Positions 8,819 to 17,211 are shown, numbered from the stretch's first letter. The stretch is DNA of 64,000 bases from Pseudomonas wuhanensis (GCF_030687395.1 NZ_CP117430.1:6526973-6590972), one strand, 5' to 3'. Notes: generated by a model from the sequence alone, not told the origin. Numbers and translations: made by a program.

Positions 8819-9196
8819 ATGGGAAACGCCCTGAAATTCTCGCTGTTGAGCCTTTCGCTGCTGATCGCGGTCGATGCCTGGGGACAAATTCCGAGCCTGG
8901 CCAACTGCACCCGTAGCGCCAATCTGCTGGCCTGCGTAGATCCCGACGGCAATGCCTACAGCGTTAACACCGTCGGTAGCACGATCTATCTGCGCGGCTT
9001 CGAAGTGGCCGGCAAACGCTATTGGGCGCAAACCAACAGCCGCTATGGGCAACTGACGTTCTTCACGGGCATCGCGTCCGATGGCGAAGCCTGGGTCGGC
9101 TACAACCGCCGGGTTGGCTGGACAACCATCAATCGGTTTTCCAGCTCCGGCGGCAGCAGCGGCAAGTTCACGTGTAGCCGGATGACCGGCTGCTAG
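8819..9196 (+). CDS. small secreted protein, probably zinc-regulated
   Basis: 125 residues with a Sec signal peptide (residues 6-18 hydrophobic, likely cleavage near AWG-Q). The mature part has four Cys (NCTRS, LACVD, FTCSR, TGC at the very end) and is Gly/Ser/Tyr-rich, so a small disulfide-bonded periplasmic or exported protein is likely. I do not recognise the family. The ATG at 8819 is preferred over the TTG at 8807 because it gives a cleaner signal peptide. It is divergent from dksA2 across the Zur box and overlaps the amidase convergently by four bases at the stop codons. Confidence 0.72.
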   Translation: MGNALKFSLLSLSLLIAVDAWGQIPSLANCTRSANLLACVDPDGNAYSVNTVGSTIYLRGFEVAGKRYWAQTNSRYGQLTFFTGIASDGEAWVGYNRRVGWTTINRFSSSGGSSGKFTCSRMTGC

Positions 9197-10401
9197 GCCT
9201 GCGCCTTTTTCTGTTCCTGCTGCCAGGCGATATAGCTGTTCATCGGTGGGTTCTTCTGAAAATAGCGCTGCAAACCTTCGAATAAACCATCCGCCACGGC
9301 TTGCTGATGGCGGGCAGTCACCAGTCGCTGGCTGTCGCGGGCGTTCGAGATAAAGCCGGTTTCCACCAGAATCGACGGCACATCCGGCGACTTCAACACA
9401 GCGAATCCTGCTTGTTCCACGCGCTTCTGATGCAGCGTGGTGATGCCCGCCAGGCTGCCGAGCACCGTGCTGCCCAGCTGCAAACTGGCGGCGATGGTGG
9501 CGTTCATCGACATGTCGAGAATTACCCCGGCGAGCATCGGATCCTTGTCCTTGAGATTGAGCAGGCTGGTGGCGCCCAGCAGGTCTGCACCGTTCTCCCG
9601 TTGCGCCATGAAGCGCGCCGTGGCCGAGGTCGCGCCACCTTCGGACAGGCAGTACACCGACGCACCTGAAGCGGTCAGACGCGGCGCTGCATCGGCATGA
9701 ACCGAGATGAACATGTCGGCCTTGTGCTTGCGGGCAATCTCCACGCGCTTGCGCAGCGGGACGAAGAAGTCGTCGTTGCGCACCAGTTTCACGTCGAAGC
9801 CCTTCTCGCGCTTCAGTCGCTTGGCCAGCAATTGGGCGATCGACAGCACCACGTCTTTTTCCCGCTCGCCTTTGGCACCGACCGCGCCCGGGTCTTTGCC
9901 GCCGTGACCAGGGTCGACCACCACGATGATGTCGCGCTTGGGGTGAGCCTTGTCGGTGACGGGTTCAGGTTTTTCCGACGGCACCGCCGCGATATGCAGC
10001 GGCGCAGCGCTCTTCAGATCGAGCACCAATCGGTGCCCCTGCCCGTCCTGGGGCGGCAGCAGGAAACTGTTGAGCTGCACCGGGCCGCTGAGGTCGAGGA
10101 CGATCCGCGTATCGCCCTGGCCGAAATGTCCGGAGCGAATTGAGCGAATCACCGTGTTGCTGAGTGCCAACTGACTGAAGTCGCCACTGTGATTGGCGCC
10201 ACTCAGATCGATGATCAGCCGCTCCGGAGCGCTCAGGGAAAACGTCTTGTATTGCACCGGCCCGCTCAGATCGAACACCAGTCGCAGCTTGTCGTCCGAA
10301 CGCCACAGTCGTGTATTGCGAATTTGCGTGGCCGATGCCCCAAAAGGTAACGCGAAGGCCGCGCTGGCCAGAATCAGGTTGAGCAAGTGACGTCTGTGCA
10401 T
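9193..10401 (-). CDS. N-acetylmuramoyl-L-alanine amidase, AmiC type
   Basis: 402-residue periplasmic amidase that cleaves the amide between MurNAc and the stem peptide of peptidoglycan, usually at the septum. The start MHRRHLLNLILAS looks like a Tat signal; an AMIN domain follows (about residues 28-130), then Amidase_3 (about 160-385) with zinc ligands in DPGHGGKDPGA and SVHADA and the catalytic Glu in VETGFISN, all retained. It is thus a second amidase that still needs zinc. It starts 40 bases from the bidirectional Zur box, as does the amiA paralogue in the equivalent P. aeruginosa cluster. Confidence 0.9.
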   Translation of the reverse strand: MHRRHLLNLILASAAFALPFGASATQIRNTRLWRSDDKLRLVFDLSGPVQYKTFSLSAPERLIIDLSGANHSGDFSQLALSNTVIRSIRSGHFGQGDTRIVLDLSGPVQLNSFLLPPQDGQGHRLVLDLKSAAPLHIAAVPSEKPEPVTDKAHPKRDIIVVVDPGHGGKDPGAVGAKGEREKDVVLSIAQLLAKRLKREKGFDVKLVRNDDFFVPLRKRVEIARKHKADMFISVHADAAPRLTASGASVYCLSEGGATSATARFMAQRENGADLLGATSLLNLKDKDPMLAGVILDMSMNATIAASLQLGSTVLGSLAGITTLHQKRVEQAGFAVLKSPDVPSILVETGFISNARDSQRLVTARHQQAVADGLFEGLQRYFQKNPPMNSYIAWQQEQKKAQA

Positions 10402-10441
10402 GATGAAAGCTCGTTCACGAAAAAGGCATCGTCGATTTGAT

Positions 10442-10456
10442 TGTTATAATATAACA
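10442..10456. promoter_or_regulatory. Zur operator in the amidase / folE2 divergent gap
   Basis: TGTTATAATATAACA is a perfect 15-base palindrome with the Zur core. It sits in a 74-base gap between the divergent amidase and folE2 genes, 20-40 bases from each start, well placed to repress both transcripts when zinc is sufficient. Confidence 0.9.
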
Positions 10457-10475
10457 TGCCAAATCAACTCCCACG

Positions 10476-11384
10476 ATGGACCTGCTCATGAACGCGCTGA
10501 CTCTGCCGGATATCGCCGCGCAGGCCTCACGCCAAGCCCTGCCACTCGATTGGGTGGGCATGTGCGGCATTGCTCTTCCTGTTTTATTCGATGGCCAGCG
10601 ACTGAGCGCAAAGGTCGACGCTGGCGTTAGCCTCGACGATGGAGAGGCGCGCGGCATCCATATGTCGCGGCTGTATCTGGCGTTGGAAATGCTTGAGCAG
10701 GAAAACCTTTCGCCCGCGTTATTGCGGCGAGTCTTGCAGAGTTTTCTTGAGACCCATGAAGGGCTTTCCCATAACGCTTACCTGAAAATTCACACCGAAC
10801 TATTGCTCAAAAGACCTGCGCTTATCAGTCCGCTAGCCGGTTGGAAAACTTATCCGGTGAGCATCGAAGCCAGTTTGAAAAACACGATGTTCCACGTGGA
10901 ACTAAAAATCGACGTTCCTTATTCCTCAACCTGCCCGTGCTCAGCAGCACTTTCGCGGCAGTTGATTCAGCAACAATTCGTTGATGACTTTGCCAACAAG
11001 TCGCTGCAACACGCCGACGTTCTGGCTTGGCTCGGCTCCACGAAAGGAATCGTCGCCACGCCGCATAGCCAACGCAGCAATGCGCAATTGCAGCTGCGAC
11101 TGGACGACTATCTGGATGACCTGCCGCTGATCGCCACGATCAACGATGCCGAAGCAGCCCTCGGCACTGCCGTGCAAACCGCCGTGAAACGCGCCGACGA
11201 ACAAGCCTTCGCCCTCGCCAACGGCCAGAACCTGATGTTCTGCGAAGACGCCGCCCGACGCTTGAACCTGGCCCTGAAACGCTCACCGGGCATCAACGCC
11301 TTTCACGTGCGAGTCGTTCACGCCGAAAGTCTTCACGCCCACGATGCTGTCGCCGAAAGTCGCTGGAATTGGGAGGTCGCATGA
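10476..11384 (+). CDS. folE2: GTP cyclohydrolase FolE2 (type IB)
   Basis: 302-residue GTP cyclohydrolase IB, making 7,8-dihydroneopterin triphosphate for folate. Unlike FolE, type IB accepts metals other than zinc, so it backs up folate synthesis in zinc starvation. The family core is visible: DWVGMCGIALP near residues 25-35, the SHNAYLKI segment, the catalytic Cys region YSSTCPCSAALSRQ (about 149-162) and the C-terminal HAHDAVAE. A second ATG at 10488 (MNALTLPD) is an equally good start. First gene of a seven-gene operon behind the Zur box; a parS-type site lies inside at 10888-10903. Confidence 0.93.
   Translation: MDLLMNALTLPDIAAQASRQALPLDWVGMCGIALPVLFDGQRLSAKVDAGVSLDDGEARGIHMSRLYLALEMLEQENLSPALLRRVLQSFLETHEGLSHNAYLKIHTELLLKRPALISPLAGWKTYPVSIEASLKNTMFHVELKIDVPYSSTCPCSAALSRQLIQQQFVDDFANKSLQHADVLAWLGSTKGIVATPHSQRSNAQLQLRLDDYLDDLPLIATINDAEAALGTAVQTAVKRADEQAFALANGQNLMFCEDAARRLNLALKRSPGINAFHVRVVHAESLHAHDAVAESRWNWEVA
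10888..10903. other. parS: parS-type ParB binding site
   Basis: TGTTCCACGTGGAACT matches the bacterial parS consensus, with a perfect central palindrome GTTCCACGTGGAAC. It lies within folE2 and is identical, including the flanking TAAA, to the site at 23109-23124. ParA and ParB are encoded at 54.7-56.4 kb. Confidence 0.88.
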
Positions 11385-12049
11385 TCCAATGCCAAGCGTT
11401 GCGCTGGGGTGCACCCGGTCAACCGCTCACTCCGTCGATGGATTTCCAGTTACCCAAAGGAAGTCTGACCGCCGTCATCGGTGCCAACGGATCGGGTAAA
11501 AGCAGTCTGCTGAAAGTCATCGCCGGTCTGCAAAAGCCATTGACCGGCAAAGTCATCATTGATGTTCCACGCAAAGGCGGCCTTTCGTTCCTGCCTCAGC
11601 AACAACACCTGGACCGGCAATTCCCCATCAGTCTGCAAGAGTTGGTGGCCGCGGGTTTCTGGGGCAACAAGCAAGCTCCGGAAATTCGCAGCCAGCGCCT
11701 CAAGTCTGCGCTGGAAGACTGGTGCCTGACCGGCCTGGAACATCGCCCCTTGATGGCCCTCTCCGGAGGCGAATTGCAGCGTGCCCTGCTCGCCCGGTTG
11801 AGTCTCGCCGAAGCGCCTTTGTTGTTGCTCGACGAACCCCACGCCGCGCTCGACGAACTCGGCCAGGCGCTGCTCTGGAAACACATCCACGCTTGGCATG
11901 CCGAAGGCCGAACCTTGGTCGTTGTGTGTCATGACTTGGCCGCCGTGCGCCAACACATCCCACATGCCCTATTGATCAAAAGCAGCGGCTGCGTCCTCGG
12001 TCTCAGTACCGATCTGATTCGCCAACAGCCCCAGACGCAGGTGGCTTGA
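11381..12049 (+). CDS. metal (zinc-type) ABC transporter ATP-binding protein
   Basis: 222-residue ABC ATPase of the ZnuC/AztA group. Motifs: Walker A GANGSGKSS (about residues 34-42), Q-loop in FLPQQQHLD, signature LSGGELQRALLARL, Walker B LLLLDEP with the D-loop AALD, and the switch His in VVCHD. The ATG at 11381 overlaps the folE2 stop as ATGA and has GGGAGG six bases upstream, so translation is coupled. It would energise the permease next door. The short C terminus lacks the extra domain of E. coli ZnuC. Confidence 0.9.
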   Translation: MIQCQALRWGAPGQPLTPSMDFQLPKGSLTAVIGANGSGKSSLLKVIAGLQKPLTGKVIIDVPRKGGLSFLPQQQHLDRQFPISLQELVAAGFWGNKQAPEIRSQRLKSALEDWCLTGLEHRPLMALSGGELQRALLARLSLAEAPLLLLDEPHAALDELGQALLWKHIHAWHAEGRTLVVVCHDLAAVRQHIPHALLIKSSGCVLGLSTDLIRQQPQTQVA

Positions 12050-12915
12050 TGATCGCTGCCGCTCAGCTTTGGCAACCGTTCCACGAATTCGTATTCATGC
12101 GCCGGGCGTTGCTTGGTGGTCTCGTTCTGGCATGCAGCACCGCTCCGCTTGGGGTGTTTCTGATCCTGCGGCGCATGAGCCTGATCGGCGACGCGGTGGC
12201 TCACGGCATCTTGCCCGGTGCCGCATTGGGCTTCTGGTTTGCCGGGTTGAGTCTGCCCGCGTTGACCATCGGTGGCCTCGGCGCTGGCCTGAGCATGGCC
12301 GGACTGGCCGCCTGGATCACCCGGCGCACCGGCCTGCGGGAAGACGCGAGCCTGGCCGCGATCTACCCGATATCGCTGGCCAGCGGCGTGCTGATCCTCG
12401 GCATCGCCGGCAAGCGTCTGGACCTGTTGCACCTTCTGTTTGGCTCCGCACTGGCGGTCGACGGGCCGACTTTGACCGGCATGATTTGGGTTTCAGGCTT
12501 CAGCCTGATCGCCATGGCCCTCATCTACAAACCCCTGTTGCTGGACACCCTCGACCCGCTCTTTCTGCAAACCGTTAGCCGCCTCGGGCCTCTGGCTCAC
12601 GGGGTATTTCTGACGTTGGTGGTGCTGAACCTGGTGATCGGTTTCCAGGCAATCGGCGCGTTGATGGTGGTCGGTTTGATGATGTTGCCGGCCGCGGCTT
12701 CTCGCTTCTGGAGCCGCCGCTTGCCGGTACTGATCGCGATCGCCGCGCTGCTCGGCTGCCTTTCGGTCTGGCTTGGTTTACTGCTGTCGTTCTACTACTC
12801 GCTGCCCAGCGGCCCGGCGATCGTGCTGGTGGCTGGCGCTTTATATCTGCTGTCCGTGGTGTTCGGTCCGGTGCACGGTTTGCTACGCCGCCCGCCTTTG
12901 CTCACATCCCAATGA
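12049..12915 (+). CDS. metal ABC transporter permease
   Basis: 288-residue inner-membrane permease of the ABC-3 (ZnuB/AztB) family with about eight hydrophobic segments. Recognisable stretches are PLGVFLILRRMSLIGDAVAHGILPGAALGF (in two parts, about residues 26-60) and the conserved VVGLMMLPAAASRFW near 205-220. The ATG overlaps the preceding stop as TGATG. It would form the channel for the metal delivered by the binding protein encoded next. Confidence 0.9.
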   Translation: MIAAAQLWQPFHEFVFMRRALLGGLVLACSTAPLGVFLILRRMSLIGDAVAHGILPGAALGFWFAGLSLPALTIGGLGAGLSMAGLAAWITRRTGLREDASLAAIYPISLASGVLILGIAGKRLDLLHLLFGSALAVDGPTLTGMIWVSGFSLIAMALIYKPLLLDTLDPLFLQTVSRLGPLAHGVFLTLVVLNLVIGFQAIGALMVVGLMMLPAAASRFWSRRLPVLIAIAALLGCLSVWLGLLLSFYYSLPSGPAIVLVAGALYLLSVVFGPVHGLLRRPPLLTSQ

Positions 12916-12926
12916 GGTGTTACCCG

Positions 12927-13802
12927 ATGCGCGCTTTACTCGTGCTGTTCAGTTTGATGCTGTCGATGTCGGTGTCTGCCGCGGAAAAACTCCAGGTAGT
13001 CACCAGCTTCAGCATCCTCGCCGACATGACTCATCAGGTCGGCGGCGACCATATTCAGATCACCAACATGGTCGGCCCGGACGCCGATGCCCATACTTAC
13101 GAGCCGACTCCGGACGATGCCAAGGCATTGCTCAAGGCCAGACTGATCATCAAGAACGGGCTAGGTTTCGAGCCATGGCTGGACCGTCTGGTGACCAGCA
13201 CCGAGACCAAAGCTGCAGTCATCAGCGCCAGCCATGGTGTCATTCCACGCTCGCTGGATGAAGACGGCGAAACCATTCCCGACCCACACGCCTGGCACAA
13301 CCTGGCGAACACCGAGCTGTACATCAGCAACATCACCAAAGCGCTGATCGCCGCCGACCCGGCCAACCAAACCGACTACGAACACAACAGCCAGGCCTAC
13401 CTGAAAAAGATCTACGCCTTGCTCGCCGTAGCCAAAGCCAAGCTCGGCTCGCTGCCGCCGGGTAATCGCAAAATCGTGACCTCCCATGACGCCTTCGGCT
13501 ATCTCGGTCAGGCTTACGGCATCGACTTCATGGCGCCACAAGGACTGTCCACCGAACGCGAACCGTCGGCCGCCGAAGTCGCTGCGCTGATCACGCAAAT
13601 CCGTCAGGCCAAGGTCAAAGCGGTGTTCATGGAAAACATCAAGGACGCGCGCCTGCTCAAGCAAATCGCCGATGAAAGCGGTGCGCATATCGGCGGCACG
13701 CTGTACTCCGATGCCCTCGCGGCGACCGGCCCGGCCAGCACGTTCGCCGGGTTGTTCGAATACAACCTCAACACCTTGTATGAGGCGTTGAGCAAACCAT
13801 GA
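12927..13802 (+). CDS. metal ABC transporter substrate-binding protein
   Basis: 291-residue periplasmic cluster A-I binding protein (ZnuA/AztC group). Sec signal peptide residues 1-18 (cleavage after VSA-A). Candidate ligands: His in DADAHTYEPTP, His in DPHAWHNLAN, His in SHDAFGYLG, and Glu/Asp in STEREPS and YSDALA. It lacks the long His/Asp-rich loop of ZnuA, like AztC-type proteins. The ATG at 12927 was preferred to 12912 because TGAGGTG lies just upstream and the signal peptide then starts correctly. With the two genes before it, it makes a complete zinc importer, probably additional to ZnuABC elsewhere. Confidence 0.9.
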   Translation: MRALLVLFSLMLSMSVSAAEKLQVVTSFSILADMTHQVGGDHIQITNMVGPDADAHTYEPTPDDAKALLKARLIIKNGLGFEPWLDRLVTSTETKAAVISASHGVIPRSLDEDGETIPDPHAWHNLANTELYISNITKALIAADPANQTDYEHNSQAYLKKIYALLAVAKAKLGSLPPGNRKIVTSHDAFGYLGQAYGIDFMAPQGLSTEREPSAAEVAALITQIRQAKVKAVFMENIKDARLLKQIADESGAHIGGTLYSDALAATGPASTFAGLFEYNLNTLYEALSKP

Positions 13803-14359
13803 TCCGCAAGAATCCTTCAGGCGATCTGCCGTCGATTGCAGAGTCGGCGTACGTGGATAAAACCGCCATCATCTGCGGCAAAGTGGTGATCGGCGAGAAC
13901 GTGTTCGTCGGTCCGTACGCGGTCATTCGCGCCGATGAAGTGGATGACTCGGGCGAGATGGAAGCGATCACCATCGGTGCCAATTCGAACATCCAGGACG
14001 GCGTGGTGATTCACTCCAAGTCCGGCGCGGCGGTGACCATCGGCGAGTTCAGCTCCATCGCCCACCGCTCCATCGTGCACGGCCCCTGCACCGTCGGTAA
14101 CCGCGTGTTCATCGGGTTCAACAGCGTGCTGTTCAACTGCGCCGTGGGCGATGGTTGCGTGGTGCGGCACAACTCGGTGGTCGACGGTCGTGACTTGCCC
14201 GAAGCCTTCTACGTACCCTCCACCACGCGCATCGGCCCCAACACTGACCTGTCGCAGTTCCCACCGGTGAGCGTCAGCGCCTCGGAATTTTCCGAGGACG
14301 TGGCGCGCACCAACGTCGATCTGGTGCGGGGCTACAAAGCCCTGCAAAACGAGTTCTGA
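13799..14359 (+). CDS. gamma-carbonic anhydrase family protein
   Basis: 186-residue left-handed beta-helix (hexapeptide repeat) protein with the three metal-ligand His of gamma-class carbonic anhydrases: GVVIHSK (about 74), and SIAHRSIVHGP (about 92 and 97). Gamma-class enzymes can use iron or cobalt in place of zinc, so this probably covers CO2/bicarbonate interconversion when zinc-dependent anhydrases fail. The hexapeptide repeats run from about 20 to 150. The ATG overlaps the binding-protein stop as ATGA. A transferase with the same fold cannot be excluded, but the His triad argues against it. Confidence 0.87.
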   Translation: MIRKNPSGDLPSIAESAYVDKTAIICGKVVIGENVFVGPYAVIRADEVDDSGEMEAITIGANSNIQDGVVIHSKSGAAVTIGEFSSIAHRSIVHGPCTVGNRVFIGFNSVLFNCAVGDGCVVRHNSVVDGRDLPEAFYVPSTTRIGPNTDLSQFPPVSVSASEFSEDVARTNVDLVRGYKALQNEF

Positions 14360-14361
14360 CC

Positions 14362-15699
14362 ATGAGCAGCGTGCTGATTCGCAACGCCCGGCTGGTCAAT
14401 GAAGGTCGTGAATTCGACGGTGATTTGCTGGTAAGCCACGGTCGCATCGTCAAGATCGCCAGCAGTATCGAAGGTGAAACGGCCACCGTGGAAATCGACG
14501 CCAACGGCCAATGGCTACTGCCGGGCATGATCGATGATCAGGTGCATTTCCGCGATCCCGGAGCGCCGGACAAAGGCAGTTTCCATACCGAATCGAGGGC
14601 AGCTGTAGCCGGCGGCATCACCAGCTTCATGGACATGCCCAACACCTCCCCGGCCACCCTGACCCTCGCCGCGCTGGCCGACAAGAAGCGCCGAGCAGCG
14701 ACCAGCTCAGTGGCCAATTACGGTTTTCATTTCGGCGTGAGCAATGACAATCTCGACACCGTCGCCGCGCTCAATCCTAGCGAGGTGGCCGGGGTCAAAG
14801 TGTTCATGGGCGCCTCCACCGGCAACATGCTGGTGGACAACCCACGGATACTCGAGCGGCTCTTCGCCGAAGTGCCGACCATTTTGTTGGCTCACTGCGA
14901 ACACACGCCCAGCATCGAAGCCAATGCCGCGAGCCTGCGAGAACTGTTTGGCGAGCACCTGCCGCCCGCCGCCCATCCGCTGATCCGCAACGCCGAAGCG
15001 TGCTTTCGATCCTCCTCGATGGCCGTCGATCTGGCCCGGCGACACGGCACTCGCTTGCATGTTTTGCATCTGACTACCGCCCGCGAACTGGCGCTGTTCG
15101 AAGACAAGCCGCTGGCACAGAAACACATCACTGCCGAAGTCTGTCTGCACCACTTGCTGTTCGACGACCGCGACTACCCGAGCCTCGGCAACCTGATCAA
15201 ATGCAACCCGGCGATCAAGACCCGGGCCGACCGCGACGCCTTGCGCAACGCATTGTTGAGCAATCGACTGGATGTGATCGGCAGCGATCACGCGCCTCAT
15301 ACCTGGGCCGAAAAACAACGGCCCTATAGCCAAGCGCCGTCCGGCTTGCCGTTGGTGCAACACACCCTGCCCGCGTTGCTGGAGCTGGTGGCCGATGAGG
15401 TCTTGCCGATCACTACCCTTGTGGCCAAGACCAGTCACCGGGTCGCCGATCTGTTTGCCATCCCCGACCGCGGCTACCTGCGCGAAGGCTATTGGGCCGA
15501 CCTGGTGTTGATCAAACCCGAGCCCGATGGCGTTGCGGTTTCCCGGCAACCCATCCTCTCGCAATGCGGCTGGACGCCCTTCACCCACCATCGTTTTCGC
15601 CACAGCGTCAGCACCACGGTCGTGTCGGGGCAAATTGCCTGGCACAACCAACGTCTTAATGACAGCTGCCAGGGTTTAGCCCTACGGTTTATGCGCTAG
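14362..15699 (+). CDS. dihydroorotase paralogue (PyrC2/PyrQ type)
   Basis: 445-residue amidohydrolase-fold dihydroorotase, closing the pyrimidine ring (carbamoyl aspartate to dihydroorotate). Motifs: IDDQVHFRDPG (about 57-67), where the usual H-x-H is Q-x-H; VKVFMGAS with the Lys that is normally carboxylated; AHCEH; HVLHLTT; and GSDHAPH near 305. The Q at the first metal position matches a known dihydroorotase subclass and suggests a mononuclear, zinc-sparing site. It lies two bases after the carbonic anhydrase gene, within the Zur-driven operon. Confidence 0.88.
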   Translation: MSSVLIRNARLVNEGREFDGDLLVSHGRIVKIASSIEGETATVEIDANGQWLLPGMIDDQVHFRDPGAPDKGSFHTESRAAVAGGITSFMDMPNTSPATLTLAALADKKRRAATSSVANYGFHFGVSNDNLDTVAALNPSEVAGVKVFMGASTGNMLVDNPRILERLFAEVPTILLAHCEHTPSIEANAASLRELFGEHLPPAAHPLIRNAEACFRSSSMAVDLARRHGTRLHVLHLTTARELALFEDKPLAQKHITAEVCLHHLLFDDRDYPSLGNLIKCNPAIKTRADRDALRNALLSNRLDVIGSDHAPHTWAEKQRPYSQAPSGLPLVQHTLPALLELVADEVLPITTLVAKTSHRVADLFAIPDRGYLREGYWADLVLIKPEPDGVAVSRQPILSQCGWTPFTHHRFRHSVSTTVVSGQIAWHNQRLNDSCQGLALRFMR

Positions 15700-15733
15700 C
15701 GCGCGTTATCGAAAACATTCGAGAACACCGATC

Positions 15734-16612
15734 ATGATCCACATCACCCTACCCGATGGTTCATTGCGTGAGTACGATCAGCCGCTGACTGTGTATGAAG
15801 TCGCTGCAACTATCAGTCTCGGGTTGGCCAACGCGGCGGTGGCCGGTCGAGTCGACGGCGTGTTGGTGGACTGTGGATTCCTCATCGAGGGCGATGCCCG
15901 GGTCAGTATCGTCACGCCCCAGGAGCCCGATGGTCTGGAGATTCTTCGGCGTTCCTGCGCGCTGATGCTGGCCATGGCCGTCAAACAACTCCATCCGAAC
16001 GCGCAGTTGCGGGCCGGATCGTCGCTGGGTGATGGCTTCTTTTATGAGTTTGCTTTCCAGCGCTCCTTGACTCTGGCCGAGCTGCCCCTGATTGAAGCGC
16101 GCATGCATGCACTGGCGGCGACCAACCATTCGATCCGTCCAACTGAACGGTTATCGCTGTATCGCTTGGGGGATTTTGAAAGTTTCGCTGCAGGCCCGCA
16201 TGTTCCCACCACCAAGGTGTTACAAGCCTTCGCTCTGGACCATATCAGCGGCACGTCGCAGCAACGGATCTACGGCACGTGCTGGTCCAGCCAACAGGAG
16301 CTGGACAACTGGCGAGCACCGCCGCAGGTGATGGTCGTGAACATCGATGAGCGTCAGACCGCTTATGCACACTCGGTGACCGAGACGCTGCGCCGCCGCG
16401 GACTGCGGGCCAACTCGGACCTGCGTAACGAAAAAATCAGCCACAAGATTCGCCAGCACAGCCGGAAAGTGCCGTATCTGTTGGTGGTGGGAGAGAAGGA
16501 AAAGGAAGGCAGGTTTGTCAGTATTCGCAGCAGCAGCGGAGAGGACTTCGGGGAGAAAGGGATTGAAGCGGTGTGTGAATTGTTGAATCCGCCCAAGACT
16601 GGAGGCGTCTGA
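15734..16612 (+). CDS. threonyl-tRNA synthetase-like protein without catalytic core
   Basis: 292 residues that align along ThrRS at both ends but skip the middle. Residues 1-60 are a TGS domain (MIHITLPDGSLREYD). About 61-190 is an editing-domain relic: the HxxxH of ThrRS is replaced (SCALMLAMAVKQL), and the CRGPH cysteine is Ala (FAAGPHVP). At about 192-200 the text passes from IYGTCWSSQQELDNW directly into APPQVMVVNIDERQ, the start of the anticodon-binding domain (about 197-290, with ADLRNEKI-type NSDLRNEKISHKIRQH). The zinc-binding class II catalytic core is absent, so it cannot charge tRNA. Last gene of the Zur operon, 34 bases after pyrC2. Confidence 0.88.
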   Translation: MIHITLPDGSLREYDQPLTVYEVAATISLGLANAAVAGRVDGVLVDCGFLIEGDARVSIVTPQEPDGLEILRRSCALMLAMAVKQLHPNAQLRAGSSLGDGFFYEFAFQRSLTLAELPLIEARMHALAATNHSIRPTERLSLYRLGDFESFAAGPHVPTTKVLQAFALDHISGTSQQRIYGTCWSSQQELDNWRAPPQVMVVNIDERQTAYAHSVTETLRRRGLRANSDLRNEKISHKIRQHSRKVPYLLVVGEKEKEGRFVSIRSSSGEDFGEKGIEAVCELLNPPKTGGV

Positions 16613-16623
16613 GCGAATGCCTT

Positions 16624-16686
16624 CGCGAGCAGGCTCGCTCCCACAGGGATCGCGATGACCTTGTGGGAGCGAGCCTGCTCGCGATG
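16624..16686. repeat. REP inverted pair
   Basis: TCGCGAGCAGGCTCGCTCCC (16624-16643) and TGTGGGAGCGAGCCTGCTCG (16662-16681) form an inverted pair between the convergent ThrRS-like and DUF3617 genes. It may also act as the operon's 3' end. Confidence 0.85.
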
Positions 16687-16689
16687 CTT

Positions 16690-17211
16690 TTAGGCCCTTG
16701 GCTTCACTGTGCCGCAATCCTGTCCCAGCCATACAGCGCGAGTATCGAGGCTACCCTTCTGCTGAATGCCGGTGGCGTTGAAGGTGCCATTGACCTTAGT
16801 GGTGAACTCGCGATCGCTGAGGAATGTGGCGACCCCCGCACCTTGCGCTTTCGGACAGCTGAAACGGAATTTCCACTGGTTACCGGTACGCTCGGTGATT
16901 TCCTGCTTGCAGCCCGATTGTGGGTCCGTCAGTGGAATGTTGTCGGTCTTCACTTGCTCAGGCGTCAGGCAAGCCCGAATCCCTTTGCCGCCCATGGTGA
17001 TGCCCTGCTTTTCCAGCATCGCCCGCTGTTCCGGGGTGATCTGGTTCTGTATCTGGCCGAGGATCAGCTGCAGATCCGGCAGGTTCTGGTCATCGACTTT
17101 CATGTTGCTTGAGGTCAATTCCCACAAACCCGGTTGCAGCATTTGCGCCTGAGCAGCCACAGGAAGTGCCAAACCAAACGCAATGGCCAAACCCAGCAGA
17201 CGAACGTTCAT
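16690..17211 (-). CDS. DUF3617 periplasmic protein
   Basis: 173 residues with a Sec signal peptide (MNVRLLGLAIAFGLALPVAA, cleavage near AQA-Q) and the DUF3617 pattern: QPGLWELTSSN near the mature N terminus, a Gln/Met-rich helical section, ACLTPEQ, and paired Cys (ACL, GCKQ, FSCP, DCG) that may form disulfides. Function is unknown; it is a common small periplasmic protein in pseudomonads. The ATG at 17211 has AGGAG seven bases upstream; an ATG 18 bases earlier gives an unnatural extension. Confidence 0.82.
   Translation of the reverse strand: MNVRLLGLAIAFGLALPVAAQAQMLQPGLWELTSSNMKVDDQNLPDLQLILGQIQNQITPEQRAMLEKQGITMGGKGIRACLTPEQVKTDNIPLTDPQSGCKQEITERTGNQWKFRFSCPKAQGAGVATFLSDREFTTKVNGTFNATGIQQKGSLDTRAVWLGQDCGTVKPRA

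Noticed and set aside
13799..14359. Hexapeptide acetyltransferase instead of carbonic anhydrase
   Set aside because: Three His at the gamma-class ligand positions and the zinc-operon context favour carbonic anhydrase.
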